Below, one piece after another: positions 8,216-17,003 of a stretch of 64,000 nt of DNA. Both the position numbers and the translations under genes were made by a program. The notes beneath the pieces were generated by a model. The model saw only the letters and a list, made by a program, of their open reading frames with translations, was not told the origin of the DNA and did not search any database. The stretch is from Oscillospiraceae bacterium (GTDB lineage Bacteria; Bacillota; Clostridia; Oscillospirales; Ruminococcaceae). Location of the stretch: positions 11,148-75,147 of the forward strand of contig DOQG01000025.1 of the NCBI GenBank assembly GCA_003512525.1, given 5' to 3'. The stretch's first letter is position 1, and each line of letters begins with the position of its first letter.

Positions 8216-8701
8216 ATGTATAACAAGGTAATTATGATGGGTCGTATAGTCAATGACCTCGAACTGAGATCCACTACTTCGGGCGCGTCGGTGCTTTCTT
8301 TCAGAATAGCAGTAGACCGCAGATTCCAGACAAAGGGCGAAGAGAGAAAGTCGGATTTCTTCAATGTAGTTGCTTGGCGCAACGAAGCGGAATTTATATC
8401 AAGATATTTTTCCAAGGGTCGTATGATACTTATCGAAGGTGAGCTTCAGAACAGATCTTATACCGATAAAAACGGAAATACCGCATATATTACCGAGATC
8501 ATAGTTGATCGTTCCACGTTCACGGGTGAAAAGGCTAACAGCGGACAGGCTTCATCGCCTTACCAGAGCTATCCCGGAAACGCACAGGTCGCTTCAGCAC
8601 CTGCGCATCCTGCACAAAACACAAACACCGCGCCCACAGTGTCGCAGGGTAACAATGCAGATTTTACAGAATCTGCCGATGATGACGATTACCCGTTCTG
8701 A
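8216..8701 (+). CDS. ssb: single-stranded DNA-binding protein
   Basis: The 161-aa product has an N-terminal OB fold (residues 1-105, start [18 protein letters not shown], core [14 protein letters not shown]) that binds ssDNA as a tetramer. A disordered Gln/Pro/Ser/Ala-rich linker and the acidic tip DDDDYPF follow; the tip recruits replication and repair proteins. RBS AGGAGCGG. Its place between rpsF and rpsR is the classic arrangement. Confidence 0.97.
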   Translation: MYNKVIMMGRIVNDLELRSTTSGASVLSFRIAVDRRFQTKGEERKSDFFNVVAWRNEAEFISRYFSKGRMILIEGELQNRSYTDKNGNTAYITEIIVDRSTFTGEKANSGQASSPYQSYPGNAQVASAPAHPAQNTNTAPTVSQGNNADFTESADDDDYPF

Positions 8702-8723
8702 TCAAAATAAGGAGGATAATACA

Positions 8724-8981
8724 ATGGCTGAAAGAGAAAAGAATGAAAAGTCAACAGTTCGTCCTATGAAGCGCACAAGAAAAAAGGTTTGCGCATTCTG
8801 TGCCGACAGAGCTGAATTCATTGATTATAAGGATGTAGCAAAGCTTAAGAAGTGCATGACAGAGCGTTACAAAATTCTGCCCCGCAGAGTAACAGGCTGC
8901 TGCGCATACCACCAGAGAGAGCTTACAACTGCTATCAAGAAGGCTAGACAGGTAGCTCTTATTCCTTATGTTTCTGACTAA
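8724..8981 (+). CDS. rpsR: 30S ribosomal protein S18 (zinc-binding, C+ type)
   Basis: The 85-aa product starts at the ATG 8724 after GGAGG. It has the S18 core with [17 protein letters not shown] and ends in [15 protein letters not shown] near residue 23, a further Cys in KKCM, and GCCAYH suggest the cysteine-containing form that binds zinc, in contrast to C- paralogues used under zinc shortage (established for S18; the metal here is inferred). Last gene before a strong terminator. Confidence 0.96.
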   Translation: MAEREKNEKSTVRPMKRTRKKVCAFCADRAEFIDYKDVAKLKKCMTERYKILPRRVTGCCAYHQRELTTAIKKARQVALIPYVSD

Positions 8982-8996
8982 GTTATAAACAGCTTA

Positions 8997-9029
8997 AAAA
9001 ATCGATGCTTAACAGGCATCGATTTTTTT
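8997..9029 (+). terminator. intrinsic terminator of the rpsF operon
   Basis: Perfect stem ATCGATGC/GCATCGAT (9001-9008/9016-9023), extended by A-T pairs, then seven T. Confidence 0.95.
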
Positions 9030-9040
9030 GTTTTTATCTA

Positions 9041-9069
9041 TTGATTATTTCCTTAAAATGCTGTATAAT
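9041..9069 (+). promoter_or_regulatory. sigma-A promoter of the SGNH hydrolase unit
   Basis: TTGATT (9041-9046), 17-bp spacer, TATAAT (9064-9069). Transcription would start near 9076, which favours the TTG start at 9098 over the longer open frame. Confidence 0.8.
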
Positions 9070-9097
9070 AATACAGTATGATTGCGAGGTGTGTGTT

Positions 9098-9955
9098 TTG
9101 GCACAAAAGAAAAAAGGAAAAAATAAGTTCGGGATAACACCGTCAATGATATTTATGAACCTGCTATTGGTTCTTATCATATGCACAGTGTGTTTCTTTA
9201 CCTATAATATAATTAACGGAGAAGACGGCACATCATCAGAACCGCCTTTCACAGCGGTTACATCCGAACCACCTGAAACTGAAGCTCCCGCTACAGATTC
9301 AGATGTAAGCTCTGCCCCCGAAAGCACGGCTTCTGTCGAAGAGTCATCCGGCACGGCTTCTGATACATCAACGGATAATCAACCTACAATAGATTTTGAT
9401 AAGGAGTATTTCTCATCATCGCTGTTTATCGGTGACAGTATCTCGACAGGTCTTAGTCTTTACGGTTTCCTTGATCAGGATAACGTTTTTGCTCAGCAGG
9501 GTCTTGCACCTTCTACAGCACTTGACGCTGAGATAGACGGAGTTACGCTATCGGATAAGATCGCTGCATTCAAGCCTAAGAAAATATTCGTTATGCTCGG
9601 CACGAACAGTGTCGGATATGCCGATAACGAAACTCTTGCGGCAAGTATGAATGAGCTGGTTGAGAAGATATCAGGTCTTACAAAGGCAAAGATCTATGTA
9701 ATATCAATCCCGCCGATAACACCCGAAGCGGAGCAATCTGATGAAAACGAGCTGACAAAGAAAGATATCGATGACTACAACGCAAAGCTCAAGACCGCTG
9801 TTTCAGGCAGTGGAGCTTCATTTATAGATCTTAACAGTGTGCTGTCAAATTCGGATGGATATTTTGATGCGGATTATGCCGAGATGGACGGTATTCACTT
9901 TATGGGTACGACATATGAAGTGATGCTGAGCTATTTGCAGAAGCATTCGTCTTAA
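9098..9955 (+). CDS. membrane-anchored SGNH/GDSL hydrolase, copy 1
   Basis: The 285-aa product starts with TTG at 9098 behind GAGGTG. It has a short basic N-terminus, one transmembrane helix (about 15-38), an extracellular Ser/Thr/Pro/Glu linker (43-98) and an SGNH domain. Visible catalytic blocks are GDS with Ser114, GTN with Asn170 and DGIH with Asp264/His267. Such enzymes remove acyl groups from carbohydrates or lipids; the substrate is unknown. The next gene is a diverged copy with another anchor, eight bases away, so the two arose by tandem duplication. Confidence 0.88.
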   Translation: MAQKKKGKNKFGITPSMIFMNLLLVLIICTVCFFTYNIINGEDGTSSEPPFTAVTSEPPETEAPATDSDVSSAPESTASVEESSGTASDTSTDNQPTIDFDKEYFSSSLFIGDSISTGLSLYGFLDQDNVFAQQGLAPSTALDAEIDGVTLSDKIAAFKPKKIFVMLGTNSVGYADNETLAASMNELVEKISGLTKAKIYVISIPPITPEAEQSDENELTKKDIDDYNAKLKTAVSGSGASFIDLNSVLSNSDGYFDADYAEMDGIHFMGTTYEVMLSYLQKHSS

Positions 9956-9962
9956 TGCTGCT

Positions 9963-10946
9963 ATGAAAGGAACTGATAGTATCAGCACTGAAAATAAACA
10001 CAGTAAGGCAAATAAAGGCAAATCAGTTTTATTGTCGCTGGGTTGTGTGCTTTCGGTTATTCTTTTCGGCTGTACCGATGTAACGTCTTCCTCAGACAGT
10101 GATAACATATCATCTGCGGAGCAGAGTATTACGACAACAACAACCAATCCGACGACTTCCGTTACAACTGCCCAAACGACAGCTGCGGCAACAACAACGT
10201 TCACTACCGCTGTAACAGTAGAAACCACAGTTGTCACAACAACGGAAACTACGACTGCCGAACCGCAGACTGAGTCTGAGTCCGGCACAGAGCCTGAACA
10301 AACCGCAACAGAACCGGAACAGCAGGATACAAAAGGCAGTAACACTCAGCAGCCGTCGCAGGCAGAAGCTCCGGCGGCTTCAACAGATTTTGACACATCG
10401 TTCTTTGATGATGCATTGTTCATAGGGGACAGCATTACAACAGGACTTTATCTTTACGGATATCTTGATCCGTCGCTTGTATACGCAAAGCTCGGTCTTG
10501 CGCCGTCAACAGCGCTTGAAAGCGAAATTGACGGGGAAACGATCGACAGTAAGATCAAAACAAATAACCCCAAAAAAATATATATAATGCTCGGTACGAA
10601 CAGTGTCGGATATTCGGACGGTGATTACCTTGCCGGCTGTATGGGAGAACTTGTACGGCATATTTCAAAGGTCAGTGAAGCTAAAGTGTATGTGTTGTCT
10701 ATACCGCCTGTTACCTATTATGCCGAAGCGGATTACGACAATGCTCTGACGACAGCGGCGATAGACGAATATAATAATGCGTTGCGGAATGTTATCTCCG
10801 ATACAAAGGCAAAATTTCTTGACCTACACTCTGTGCTGACAGCTCCTGACGGATATTATTATGAAGAATATCACGAAATTGACGGTATTCATTTTATGGG
10901 TTCGACATATCAGGTTATGCTTAGTTTCTTAGAGAAACAATCTTAA
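9963..10946 (+). CDS. lipoprotein SGNH/GDSL hydrolase, copy 2
   Basis: The 327-aa product has a lipobox ILFGC (Cys37), a very Thr-rich linker (about 55-100) and an SGNH domain closely similar to the preceding protein. Blocks: GDS with Ser157, GTN with Asn213, DGIH with Asp307/His310; all catalytic residues are kept. The start at 9963 has no good RBS and the N-terminus is long for a lipoprotein signal, so a later start or coupling to the upstream stop is possible. It probably acts at the cell surface on the same class of substrate as copy 1. Confidence 0.86.
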   Translation: MKGTDSISTENKHSKANKGKSVLLSLGCVLSVILFGCTDVTSSSDSDNISSAEQSITTTTTNPTTSVTTAQTTAAATTTFTTAVTVETTVVTTTETTTAEPQTESESGTEPEQTATEPEQQDTKGSNTQQPSQAEAPAASTDFDTSFFDDALFIGDSITTGLYLYGYLDPSLVYAKLGLAPSTALESEIDGETIDSKIKTNNPKKIYIMLGTNSVGYSDGDYLAGCMGELVRHISKVSEAKVYVLSIPPVTYYAEADYDNALTTAAIDEYNNALRNVISDTKAKFLDLHSVLTAPDGYYYEEYHEIDGIHFMGSTYQVMLSFLEKQS

Positions 10947-10979
10947 TATAACGTGCATAAAAGAAAGGAATTACGAACA

Positions 10980-11537
10980 ATGAACAGCTTTACTAAAAGA
11001 ATAATGGCGGGAATTATCTGCACAATGATTGCAGTTTCGATATGCGGTTGCTCGGGAGGTAACGCTCAGTCGTCCGCTTCAGATAGCGCAGCATCATCCG
11101 GAGTTACAAGTACTTCAGAAAGCGCCGCTTCTTCCGACACAGAACAAGCTTCCGGCAAGGCAACCGAGATCACTGATAAGATACAGGCTGATGTAAAGTT
11201 CCCCGGTATGGCACCTATAGGTGAAGATCGTATGTCGGGTTATTACGATGTTGCAAGTGATAAACTGGAAAGCTTCAGCGCATATATCTGCGGCTCGGGT
11301 GCTTATCCTGATGAAATTGCGGTATTCCAGTTAAAGTCGGCTGACGATGTAGCCGATGTGAAGGCTATGCTCGAAAAGCGTGTTGAAACACAGACAGCAA
11401 CATTTAAAGATTATACGCCTGATGAGATGTATAAGATAGACGGAAATAATGTTGTAACAAGCGGAAACTACGTTGCACTTATCATATGTGCCGATAACGC
11501 AAAGGCTATTGAAGACTTCAACTCGATAGCTAAGTAA
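10980..11537 (+). CDS. DUF4358-like lipoprotein
   Basis: The 185-aa product starts at ATG 10980 after AAAGGA. It has a signal peptide with lipobox SICGC (Cys about 22), a Ser/Ala-rich linker, and a domain (about 70-185) resembling DUF4358 of Clostridia, with GSGAYPDEIAVFQLKSADD and DEMYKIDGNNVV. Function is unknown. It lies 33 bp after the second SGNH gene in the same direction and probably belongs to that operon. Confidence 0.75.
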   Translation: MNSFTKRIMAGIICTMIAVSICGCSGGNAQSSASDSAASSGVTSTSESAASSDTEQASGKATEITDKIQADVKFPGMAPIGEDRMSGYYDVASDKLESFSAYICGSGAYPDEIAVFQLKSADDVADVKAMLEKRVETQTATFKDYTPDEMYKIDGNNVVTSGNYVALIICADNAKAIEDFNSIAK

Positions 11538-11558
11538 TATTTTTGAAAGGAGAGCATT

Positions 11559-11903
11559 ATGGCTATAGAGTGTCTTGTAATTACCCTTATACTTGGCGCT
11601 ATAGTGTTCTCGTTTGCAAGAGCAGACAGGATACGCTGGGTGCTTGCGACAATTCCGCTCGGAATATTGCCACTTGTAAATTGCGTGTCAAGCTTTATAT
11701 GTACAAGTTTTTTAGGATATGAACTACCGAAGAATGTAGCGGTTATGATACTTCTGCTCGCAGTTATGGCATCATGTGTATGGATAGGCATCGCATCGGG
11801 CTTTCTGCGAACTAACCGTATGAGAATACCATATATTTGCGTCGGCATCGGTTTCAATGTGGTACTTGGACTTATATTGCTTAATTTTTATATGAGTTTT
11901 TAA
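11559..11903 (+). CDS. small polytopic membrane protein, unknown
   Basis: The 114-aa product has about four hydrophobic helices (roughly 2-18, 27-50, 57-80, 88-112), short loops, and a basic patch FLRTNRMR before the last helix. No family is recognised. RBS GAAAGGAG precedes the ATG and a terminator follows, so it is the last gene of the SGNH/lipoprotein unit. Function cannot be deduced. Confidence 0.7.
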   Translation: MAIECLVITLILGAIVFSFARADRIRWVLATIPLGILPLVNCVSSFICTSFLGYELPKNVAVMILLLAVMASCVWIGIASGFLRTNRMRIPYICVGIGFNVVLGLILLNFYMSF

Positions 11904-11921
11904 TATCGGATGATTTTTTTG

Positions 11922-11956
11922 TACTGCCGTTTTGCTATGCAACTCGGCAGTATTTT
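11922..11956 (+). terminator. intrinsic terminator of the SGNH unit
   Basis: TACTGCCG (11922-11929) pairs with CGGCAGTA (11945-11952), followed by T-rich sequence. Confidence 0.8.
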
Positions 11957-12058
11957 ATATTTTATAAATCGTGTTTTCATCGGCATTTACATACAGTCAA
12001 TTGACAAATTGTCTAAAAATACAGTCGGATTTTTATACACTTATTCTTAAAAGACATA

Positions 12059-12087
12059 TTGACAAACCGAGCAAGACACTATATAAT
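12059..12087 (+). promoter_or_regulatory. sigma-A promoter of nrdD
   Basis: TTGACA (12059-12064), 17-bp spacer, TATAAT (12082-12087). Confidence 0.93.
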
Positions 12088-12122
12088 ATTAACTGTATTT
12101 CGCTCACCACTACATATTGTGG
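12076..12122. promoter_or_regulatory. probable NrdR-box pair over the nrdD promoter
   Basis: Box 1 (12076-12091) begins ACACTATATA and overlaps the -10. Box 2 (12107-12122) is the core of the dyad CACCAC-N8-GTGGTG (12105-12124) with centre TACATATT. Centres lie 31 bp apart, three helical turns. NrdR is known to bind pairs of 16-bp ACAC-TATAT-GTGT-like boxes with this spacing upstream of ribonucleotide reductase genes. nrdR itself is not in the window. Confidence 0.65.
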
Positions 12123-12157
12123 TGCGACAAGGAATTTTCGACGAGAGGGAGAAACAA

Positions 12158-14521
12158 ATGCTGACTAAAATCCAGAAGAGGGACGGTCGCACAGTGCCGT
12201 TCAACATTGAGAAGATAGCTGATGCTATATATAAAGCAGCGAGAGCTGTCGGCGGCAATGACTATCAGGAAGCAAGCGAAATGGCAGAAAAAGTTTGCAA
12301 TTATCTTGAAACAAACGCCAACAAAACAGGAGAACTGCCTACGGTAGAAGAAGTACAGGACGCAGTAGAAAAGGTGCTTGTCGAGAGCGGTCACGCAAAG
12401 ACAGCAAAGGCGTATATTCTTTACAGAGCCGACAGAACAAGGGTAAGAGAAATGAATACCAGCCTTATGAAGATTTACGAGGATCTTACATTTAAGGCTG
12501 CAAGGGATTGTGATATCAAGCGTGAGAACGCTAATATAGACGGCGATACCGCAATGGGCACAATGCTTAAGTACGGTTCAGAGGGCGCAAAGCAGTTCAA
12601 CGAGATGTATGTGCTTGCTCCCGAGCATTCAAAGGCGCACAGGGACGGCGATATCCATATCCATGATCTTGATTTTCTGACGCTGACTACGACCTGCTGT
12701 CAGATCGATCTGATAAAGCTGTTCAAGAACGGCTTTTCAACCGGTCACGGCTTTTTAAGAGAGCCCAACGAGATAACCAGCTACTCGGCGCTTGCCTGCA
12801 TTGCTATCCAGTCTAACCAGAACGATCAGCACGGCGGTCAGTCTATACCTAACTTTGACTATTCTATGGCGGATGGTGTACGAAAGACATACAAGCACCG
12901 TTATGCTCAGAATATCGTAAGAGGACTTGAACTGATCGGCGGTATTGAAGACCTTGCAACAGCAGAAGCCGATGTAAAGGCTTACACTAAGAAGCTTGAG
13001 GAAGAAAGGCAGCTTGCGCCGGTGCTCGCTAACGACAATGACTATCAAGAAGCAGAGCGCATATGTCTTAAAGAGATTTGTCCCGATGTATCAGATGAAA
13101 CAATAGAAAAGATACAGAAGTTTGCGTTAAAGCAGGCTGAAGTTGAAACAGACAGAGCCACATATCAGGCTATGGAGGCTCTTGTACATAACCTTAACAC
13201 CATGAACAGCCGTGCGGGTGCTCAGATACCGTTCTCATCTATAAACTACGGTACTGATACATCTCCCGAGGGAAGAATGGTAATTAAGAATGTTCTGCTT
13301 GCTACAGAGGCAGGTCTGGGTAACGGTGAAACACCTATTTTCCCGATACATATCTTCAAGGTCAAGGACGGTCTGAACTATAATGAGGGTGATCCTAACT
13401 ATGACCTGTTCAAGCTTGCGTGCAGAGTATCTGCAAAGAGGTTGTTCCCGAACTTCTCATTTATAGATGCGCCTTTCAATCTCCAGTACTATAAGCCCGG
13501 AGATTATAACACAGAAATCGCATACATGGGTTGCCGTACCCGTGTTATCGCCAATGTTTATGATCCTACAAGAGAGATAGTGACGGGCAGAGGAAACCTT
13601 TCATTCACATCTATCAACCTGCCAAGACTGGGTATACTTGCGGGCGGGGATATCGTAAAGTTCTTTGAAATGCTTGAGGACAGAATGAACCTCGTTATAG
13701 ATCAGCTCCTCTACAGATTTAAGATCCAGTCACAGAAGAGAGTAAAGAATTATCCGTTCCTTATGGGTCAGGGCATATGGATCGATTCGGAAAAACTCAA
13801 TCCTAATGATACGATAGGTGAAGTTTTAAAGCACGGTACGCTTTCTGTCGGATTTATCGGACTTGCTGAGTGCTTAAAGGCTCTTATCGGCGTTCATCAC
13901 GGCGAAAGCAAGGAGGCTCAGGAGCTCGGTCTTCGTATAATCGGCAGAATGAAGGCGAGAATGGACGAGGAAAGCAAAAAGACAGGTCTTAACTTCTCGG
14001 TTCTTGCGACTCCCGCTGAGGGTCTTTCGGGCAGATTTGTAAAGATCGACCGCAAGAGATTCGGTAAGATCGAAGGCGTAACTGACAGAGAATATTACAC
14101 CAACTCATTCCATATCCCCGTTTACTTCCCGATCAACGCATTCAGAAAGATAAAGCTCGAAGCACCTTATCATGCGCTTACTCTCGCAGGTCACATAAGC
14201 TATGTTGAGCTTGACGGTGACCCGTTACAGAACCTTGAAGCGTTTGAGCAGGTCATCAGATGCATGAAAGAGTCCGGTATCGGATACGGCTCGATAAATC
14301 ATCCGGTTGACAGAGATCCATGCTGCGGATATACCGGTATAATCGGCGATGTATGCCCCAAGTGCGGCAGAAGCGACCATGGCGACAATACGAGATTTGA
14401 GCGTATCCGCCGTATCACAGGTTATCTTGTAGGCACGGTTGACAGATTTAACAACGGTAAGAGAGCTGAAGAAAGAGACAGAGTAAAGCACGATGTTTCT
14501 ATGGATGAGCTTGACGATTGA
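12158..14521 (+). CDS. nrdD: anaerobic ribonucleoside-triphosphate reductase (class III)
   Basis: The 787-aa product reduces ribonucleoside triphosphates to dNTPs without oxygen, using a glycyl radical. It has an N-terminal ATP-cone (about 3-95, allosteric activity site), the alpha/beta-barrel catalytic part, a C-terminal zinc site with Cys pairs in DPCCGYTG and CPKCGR, and the glycyl-radical loop RRITGYLVG (Gly about 755). The ATG at 12158 is chosen because GAGGGAG precedes it and the promoter lies in the longer frame. The activase gene nrdG, often adjacent, is absent here. Confidence 0.96.
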   Translation: MLTKIQKRDGRTVPFNIEKIADAIYKAARAVGGNDYQEASEMAEKVCNYLETNANKTGELPTVEEVQDAVEKVLVESGHAKTAKAYILYRADRTRVREMNTSLMKIYEDLTFKAARDCDIKRENANIDGDTAMGTMLKYGSEGAKQFNEMYVLAPEHSKAHRDGDIHIHDLDFLTLTTTCCQIDLIKLFKNGFSTGHGFLREPNEITSYSALACIAIQSNQNDQHGGQSIPNFDYSMADGVRKTYKHRYAQNIVRGLELIGGIEDLATAEADVKAYTKKLEEERQLAPVLANDNDYQEAERICLKEICPDVSDETIEKIQKFALKQAEVETDRATYQAMEALVHNLNTMNSRAGAQIPFSSINYGTDTSPEGRMVIKNVLLATEAGLGNGETPIFPIHIFKVKDGLNYNEGDPNYDLFKLACRVSAKRLFPNFSFIDAPFNLQYYKPGDYNTEIAYMGCRTRVIANVYDPTREIVTGRGNLSFTSINLPRLGILAGGDIVKFFEMLEDRMNLVIDQLLYRFKIQSQKRVKNYPFLMGQGIWIDSEKLNPNDTIGEVLKHGTLSVGFIGLAECLKALIGVHHGESKEAQELGLRIIGRMKARMDEESKKTGLNFSVLATPAEGLSGRFVKIDRKRFGKIEGVTDREYYTNSFHIPVYFPINAFRKIKLEAPYHALTLAGHISYVELDGDPLQNLEAFEQVIRCMKESGIGYGSINHPVDRDPCCGYTGIIGDVCPKCGRSDHGDNTRFERIRRITGYLVGTVDRFNNGKRAEERDRVKHDVSMDELDD

Positions 14522-14543
14522 TAATCTCAGATGATGTGAACAG

Positions 14544-14576
14544 AATATCCGGCATTTTTTGATGTCGGATATTTTT
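14544..14576 (+). terminator. intrinsic terminator after nrdD
   Basis: AATATCCG and CGGATATT arms (14544-14551/14566-14573) with inner GCAT/ATGT pairing and a T-run. Confidence 0.8.
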
Positions 14577-14587
14577 ATGTCAAAGAC

Positions 14588-14616
14588 TTGAATTTGAATT
14601 TGGTTTAGTATATACT
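14588..14616 (+). promoter_or_regulatory. sigma-A promoter of ygiQ with overlapping dyad
   Basis: TTGAAT (14588-14593), 17-bp spacer, TATACT (14611-14616). ATACTAT (14612-14618) and its inverse ATAGTAT (14633-14639) form a dyad at the transcription start, a possible operator. Confidence 0.65.
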
Positions 14617-14659
14617 ATCTGTATAGACTATCATAGTATTTTAAAGGAAAGTGAAATAA

Positions 14660-16570
14660 ATGCCTTTTTTACCTATATCAAAACAGGATATGAAAGACAG
14701 GGGAATAGATCAGCTTGACTTCATCTGCATAACAGGTGATGCATATGTCGATCACCCGTCGTTCGGTATAGCTATAATATCCCGTATGCTTGAAAGCTGC
14801 GGTTGCAATGTCGGAATAATCGCACAGCCTGTTACCGATGATGATTTTAAAAAGCTCGGAAAGCCGAAATACTGTTTTCTTGTAACGGGCGGAAATATAG
14901 ACAGTATGGTGTCGAATTACACCGTATTTAAGAAAAAACGTTGGGACGATGCCTATTCTGAGGGCGGCAAGGGCGGCAAGCGCCCTGACAGGGCAGTGAC
15001 AGTTTATTGCAGAACGCTTACAAGACTGTTTCCTGACATTGAGATAGCTATCGGCGGACTGGAAGCAAGCCTGCGCAGATTTGCGCATTATGATTATTGG
15101 GCGGATAAAGTTATGCCGTCAATACTGGTCGACAGCGGCGCTAAGCTTCTGATGTACGGTATGGGTGAGCTGACTATTGTACAGCTTTACAGAGAGCTTG
15201 CCGATGGTAAAAAGCTGTCGGAGATACATGACATAAGAGGCACCTGCTATCTTACCGAGCCCAAAAATACACCGCTCGGTGCTGTACAGTGCGACAGTTT
15301 TGAGATAGTCAGCGAGAACAAGAAAGCGTATGCAAAATCCTGTCGTCAGCAGTATGACGAGCAGGACGAGGTGTACGGCAGAACTATGGTACAGCGTCAC
15401 GGAAATATGATGCTTGTGCAGAATCCTCCGCAGAGAAGCCTTACACAGAGCGAATTTGACAAGGCATACGAGCTGCCTTATATGAAAGCATATCACCCTT
15501 GCTATGAAAAAGGCGGTGGTGTGCCCGGAATAAAAGAGGTTGAGTTCTCGATAACACACAACAGAGGTTGCTTCGGCTACTGTAATTTCTGCTCGATAGC
15601 CTTGCATCAGGGCAGAAGAATACAGACAAGAAGCGAGGAATCGGTTATAAACGAGGCGATTGACCTTACGAAAAAACCGGGCTTCAAGGGATATATCCAC
15701 GATGTAGGCGGACCTACCGCAAACTTCCGCAGAACTTCATGTGATAAGCAGGAAAAAGCAGGACTTTGCAAGGGCAAAAAGTGCCTTGCTCCCGAGCCTT
15801 GCCCCGCTCTTAAGGTCGACCACAGCGAATACCTTGAAATGCTCAGAAAGATACGCTCCATAAAAAATGTCAAGCGTGTATTTATCCGTTCGGGTATAAG
15901 ATATGACTATATGATGAAGGATAAGAACGATGAGTTTTTCAAGGAGCTTGTCGAACATCATGTCAGCGGTCAGCTTAAAGTCGCTCCGGAACACGCAAGT
16001 AACAAGGTGCTTGACCTGATGGGCAAGCCGCATATAGAGGTATACGAGGATTTTGAAAAGAAGTTTTACAAGTACACAAAGGAATGCGGTAAAGAACAGT
16101 ATTTAGTGCCGTATCTTATGTCATCGCATCCCGGCTGTACTGTAAAAGAGGCTGTAGAGCTTGCGGTGTTCCTCAAAAAGCATAATATCAGACCGGAGCA
16201 GGTACAGGATTTCTATCCTACACCCGGAACTATATCAACCGCTATGTATTATACGGGCCTTGATCCTTATACTATGCAGGAGGTCTATATTCCTCGTGAC
16301 CCAAAGGAAAAGGAGATGCAAAGGGCACTCCTGCAGTATTATAAAAAAGAGAATAAGCAGATAGTTGCAAAGGCTCTCATAAGAGCGGGCAGACGTGATC
16401 TTATCGGATATGGCAAGGAATGTCTTATAACGCCCGACGGATTAACTTTGCAACAGGACAGAAAAGGAACGGTGAAAAATGGCAAAAACACCACTCCAAA
16501 AGCAAAGACGTATCAACGACAGGGCAATAAGAGCGGCGGCAGGAGTAAAATGCAGAAGAAAAAGCACTAA
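14660..16570 (+). CDS. ygiQ: YgiQ family radical SAM protein
   Basis: The 636-aa product begins with [11 protein letters not shown], typical of YgiQ. It has an N-terminal cobalamin-binding-like region and a radical SAM core whose cluster motif CFGYCNFC has Cys304, Cys308 and Cys311 (C-x3-C-x2-C). A second Cys-rich stretch (about 365-385) and a basic Lys-rich C-tail follow. The chemistry of this family is not established to my knowledge. RBS AAAGGA. The last 92 bp are overlapped by the next gene in another frame. Confidence 0.94.
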   Translation: MPFLPISKQDMKDRGIDQLDFICITGDAYVDHPSFGIAIISRMLESCGCNVGIIAQPVTDDDFKKLGKPKYCFLVTGGNIDSMVSNYTVFKKKRWDDAYSEGGKGGKRPDRAVTVYCRTLTRLFPDIEIAIGGLEASLRRFAHYDYWADKVMPSILVDSGAKLLMYGMGELTIVQLYRELADGKKLSEIHDIRGTCYLTEPKNTPLGAVQCDSFEIVSENKKAYAKSCRQQYDEQDEVYGRTMVQRHGNMMLVQNPPQRSLTQSEFDKAYELPYMKAYHPCYEKGGGVPGIKEVEFSITHNRGCFGYCNFCSIALHQGRRIQTRSEESVINEAIDLTKKPGFKGYIHDVGGPTANFRRTSCDKQEKAGLCKGKKCLAPEPCPALKVDHSEYLEMLRKIRSIKNVKRVFIRSGIRYDYMMKDKNDEFFKELVEHHVSGQLKVAPEHASNKVLDLMGKPHIEVYEDFEKKFYKYTKECGKEQYLVPYLMSSHPGCTVKEAVELAVFLKKHNIRPEQVQDFYPTPGTISTAMYYTGLDPYTMQEVYIPRDPKEKEMQRALLQYYKKENKQIVAKALIRAGRRDLIGYGKECLITPDGLTLQQDRKGTVKNGKNTTPKAKTYQRQGNKSGGRSKMQKKKH

Positions 16571-16736
16571 TGTGTTTATAGCGGCGATTGTCGTTGTTGC
16601 ATTGGCGTTTGTTTTTCTGACGCTAAATGAGCATATATTGAATATTGAGAAATTGCCTAGCTGGAGCTGGATATTCGGTGACAGTCATACGGTAAATGTT
16701 GCGGTAACAGACCTGTACTTACCGTATTTGAAATAA
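16479..16736 (+). CDS. small membrane protein overlapping ygiQ
   Basis: The 85-aa product has a basic N-terminus ([11 protein letters not shown]), a single hydrophobic helix (about 31-48) and a Trp-rich segment SWSWIFG. It starts inside ygiQ, overlapping it by 92 bp in a different frame. AAAAGGA 9 nt before the ATG supports real translation. Because coding is shared with the low-complexity ygiQ tail, the overlap is tolerated. Not recognised. The DUF3006 gene follows after 10 bp. Confidence 0.65.
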   Translation: MAKTPLQKQRRINDRAIRAAAGVKCRRKSTNVFIAAIVVVALAFVFLTLNEHILNIEKLPSWSWIFGDSHTVNVAVTDLYLPYLK

Positions 16737-16746
16737 GGAGTATATT

Positions 16747-16959
16747 ATGCTTACAGTAGACAGATTTGAAGAAGATAAGGCTGTGATCTTTGATGATGAC
16801 AGGCAGATGATAATAGGCAGAGATAAGCTATCTCCCTTTGTCAAAGAGGGTGATGTAATCATCATCTCGGATAGCGGCGTATATATTCCGGATAACGCCG
16901 GAACGGAGCGGATAAGAAAGGATAATCTCGGTCTTCTGCAAAAGCTGCTGAATAAGTGA
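16747..16959 (+). CDS. DUF3006-like small protein
   Basis: The 70-aa product starts MLTVDRFEEDKAVI and has the strand-rich pattern of DUF3006 (DRFEGDYAVLE-like start, EGDVI in the middle). Function of the family is unknown; it is often next to competence-type metallo-beta-lactamase genes, none of which is seen here. RBS AAGGAG. A terminator follows directly. Confidence 0.78.
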   Translation: MLTVDRFEEDKAVIFDDDRQMIIGRDKLSPFVKEGDVIIISDSGVYIPDNAGTERIRKDNLGLLQKLLNK

Positions 16960-17000
16960 CAACAGCCCTGCGGCAAATGTACTGTCGCAGGGTTGTTTTT
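16959..17000 (+). terminator. intrinsic terminator after the DUF3006 gene
   Basis: CCCTGCG (16966-16972) pairs with CGCAGGG (16986-16992), followed by TTGTTTTT; flanking ACAAC/TTGT can extend the stem. Confidence 0.88.
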
Positions 17001-17003
17001 GTG

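Noticed and set aside
9845..10345. 166-aa minus-strand frame rich in Val/Ala/Ser
   Set aside because: It is the reverse of the Thr-rich linker codons of the second SGNH gene.
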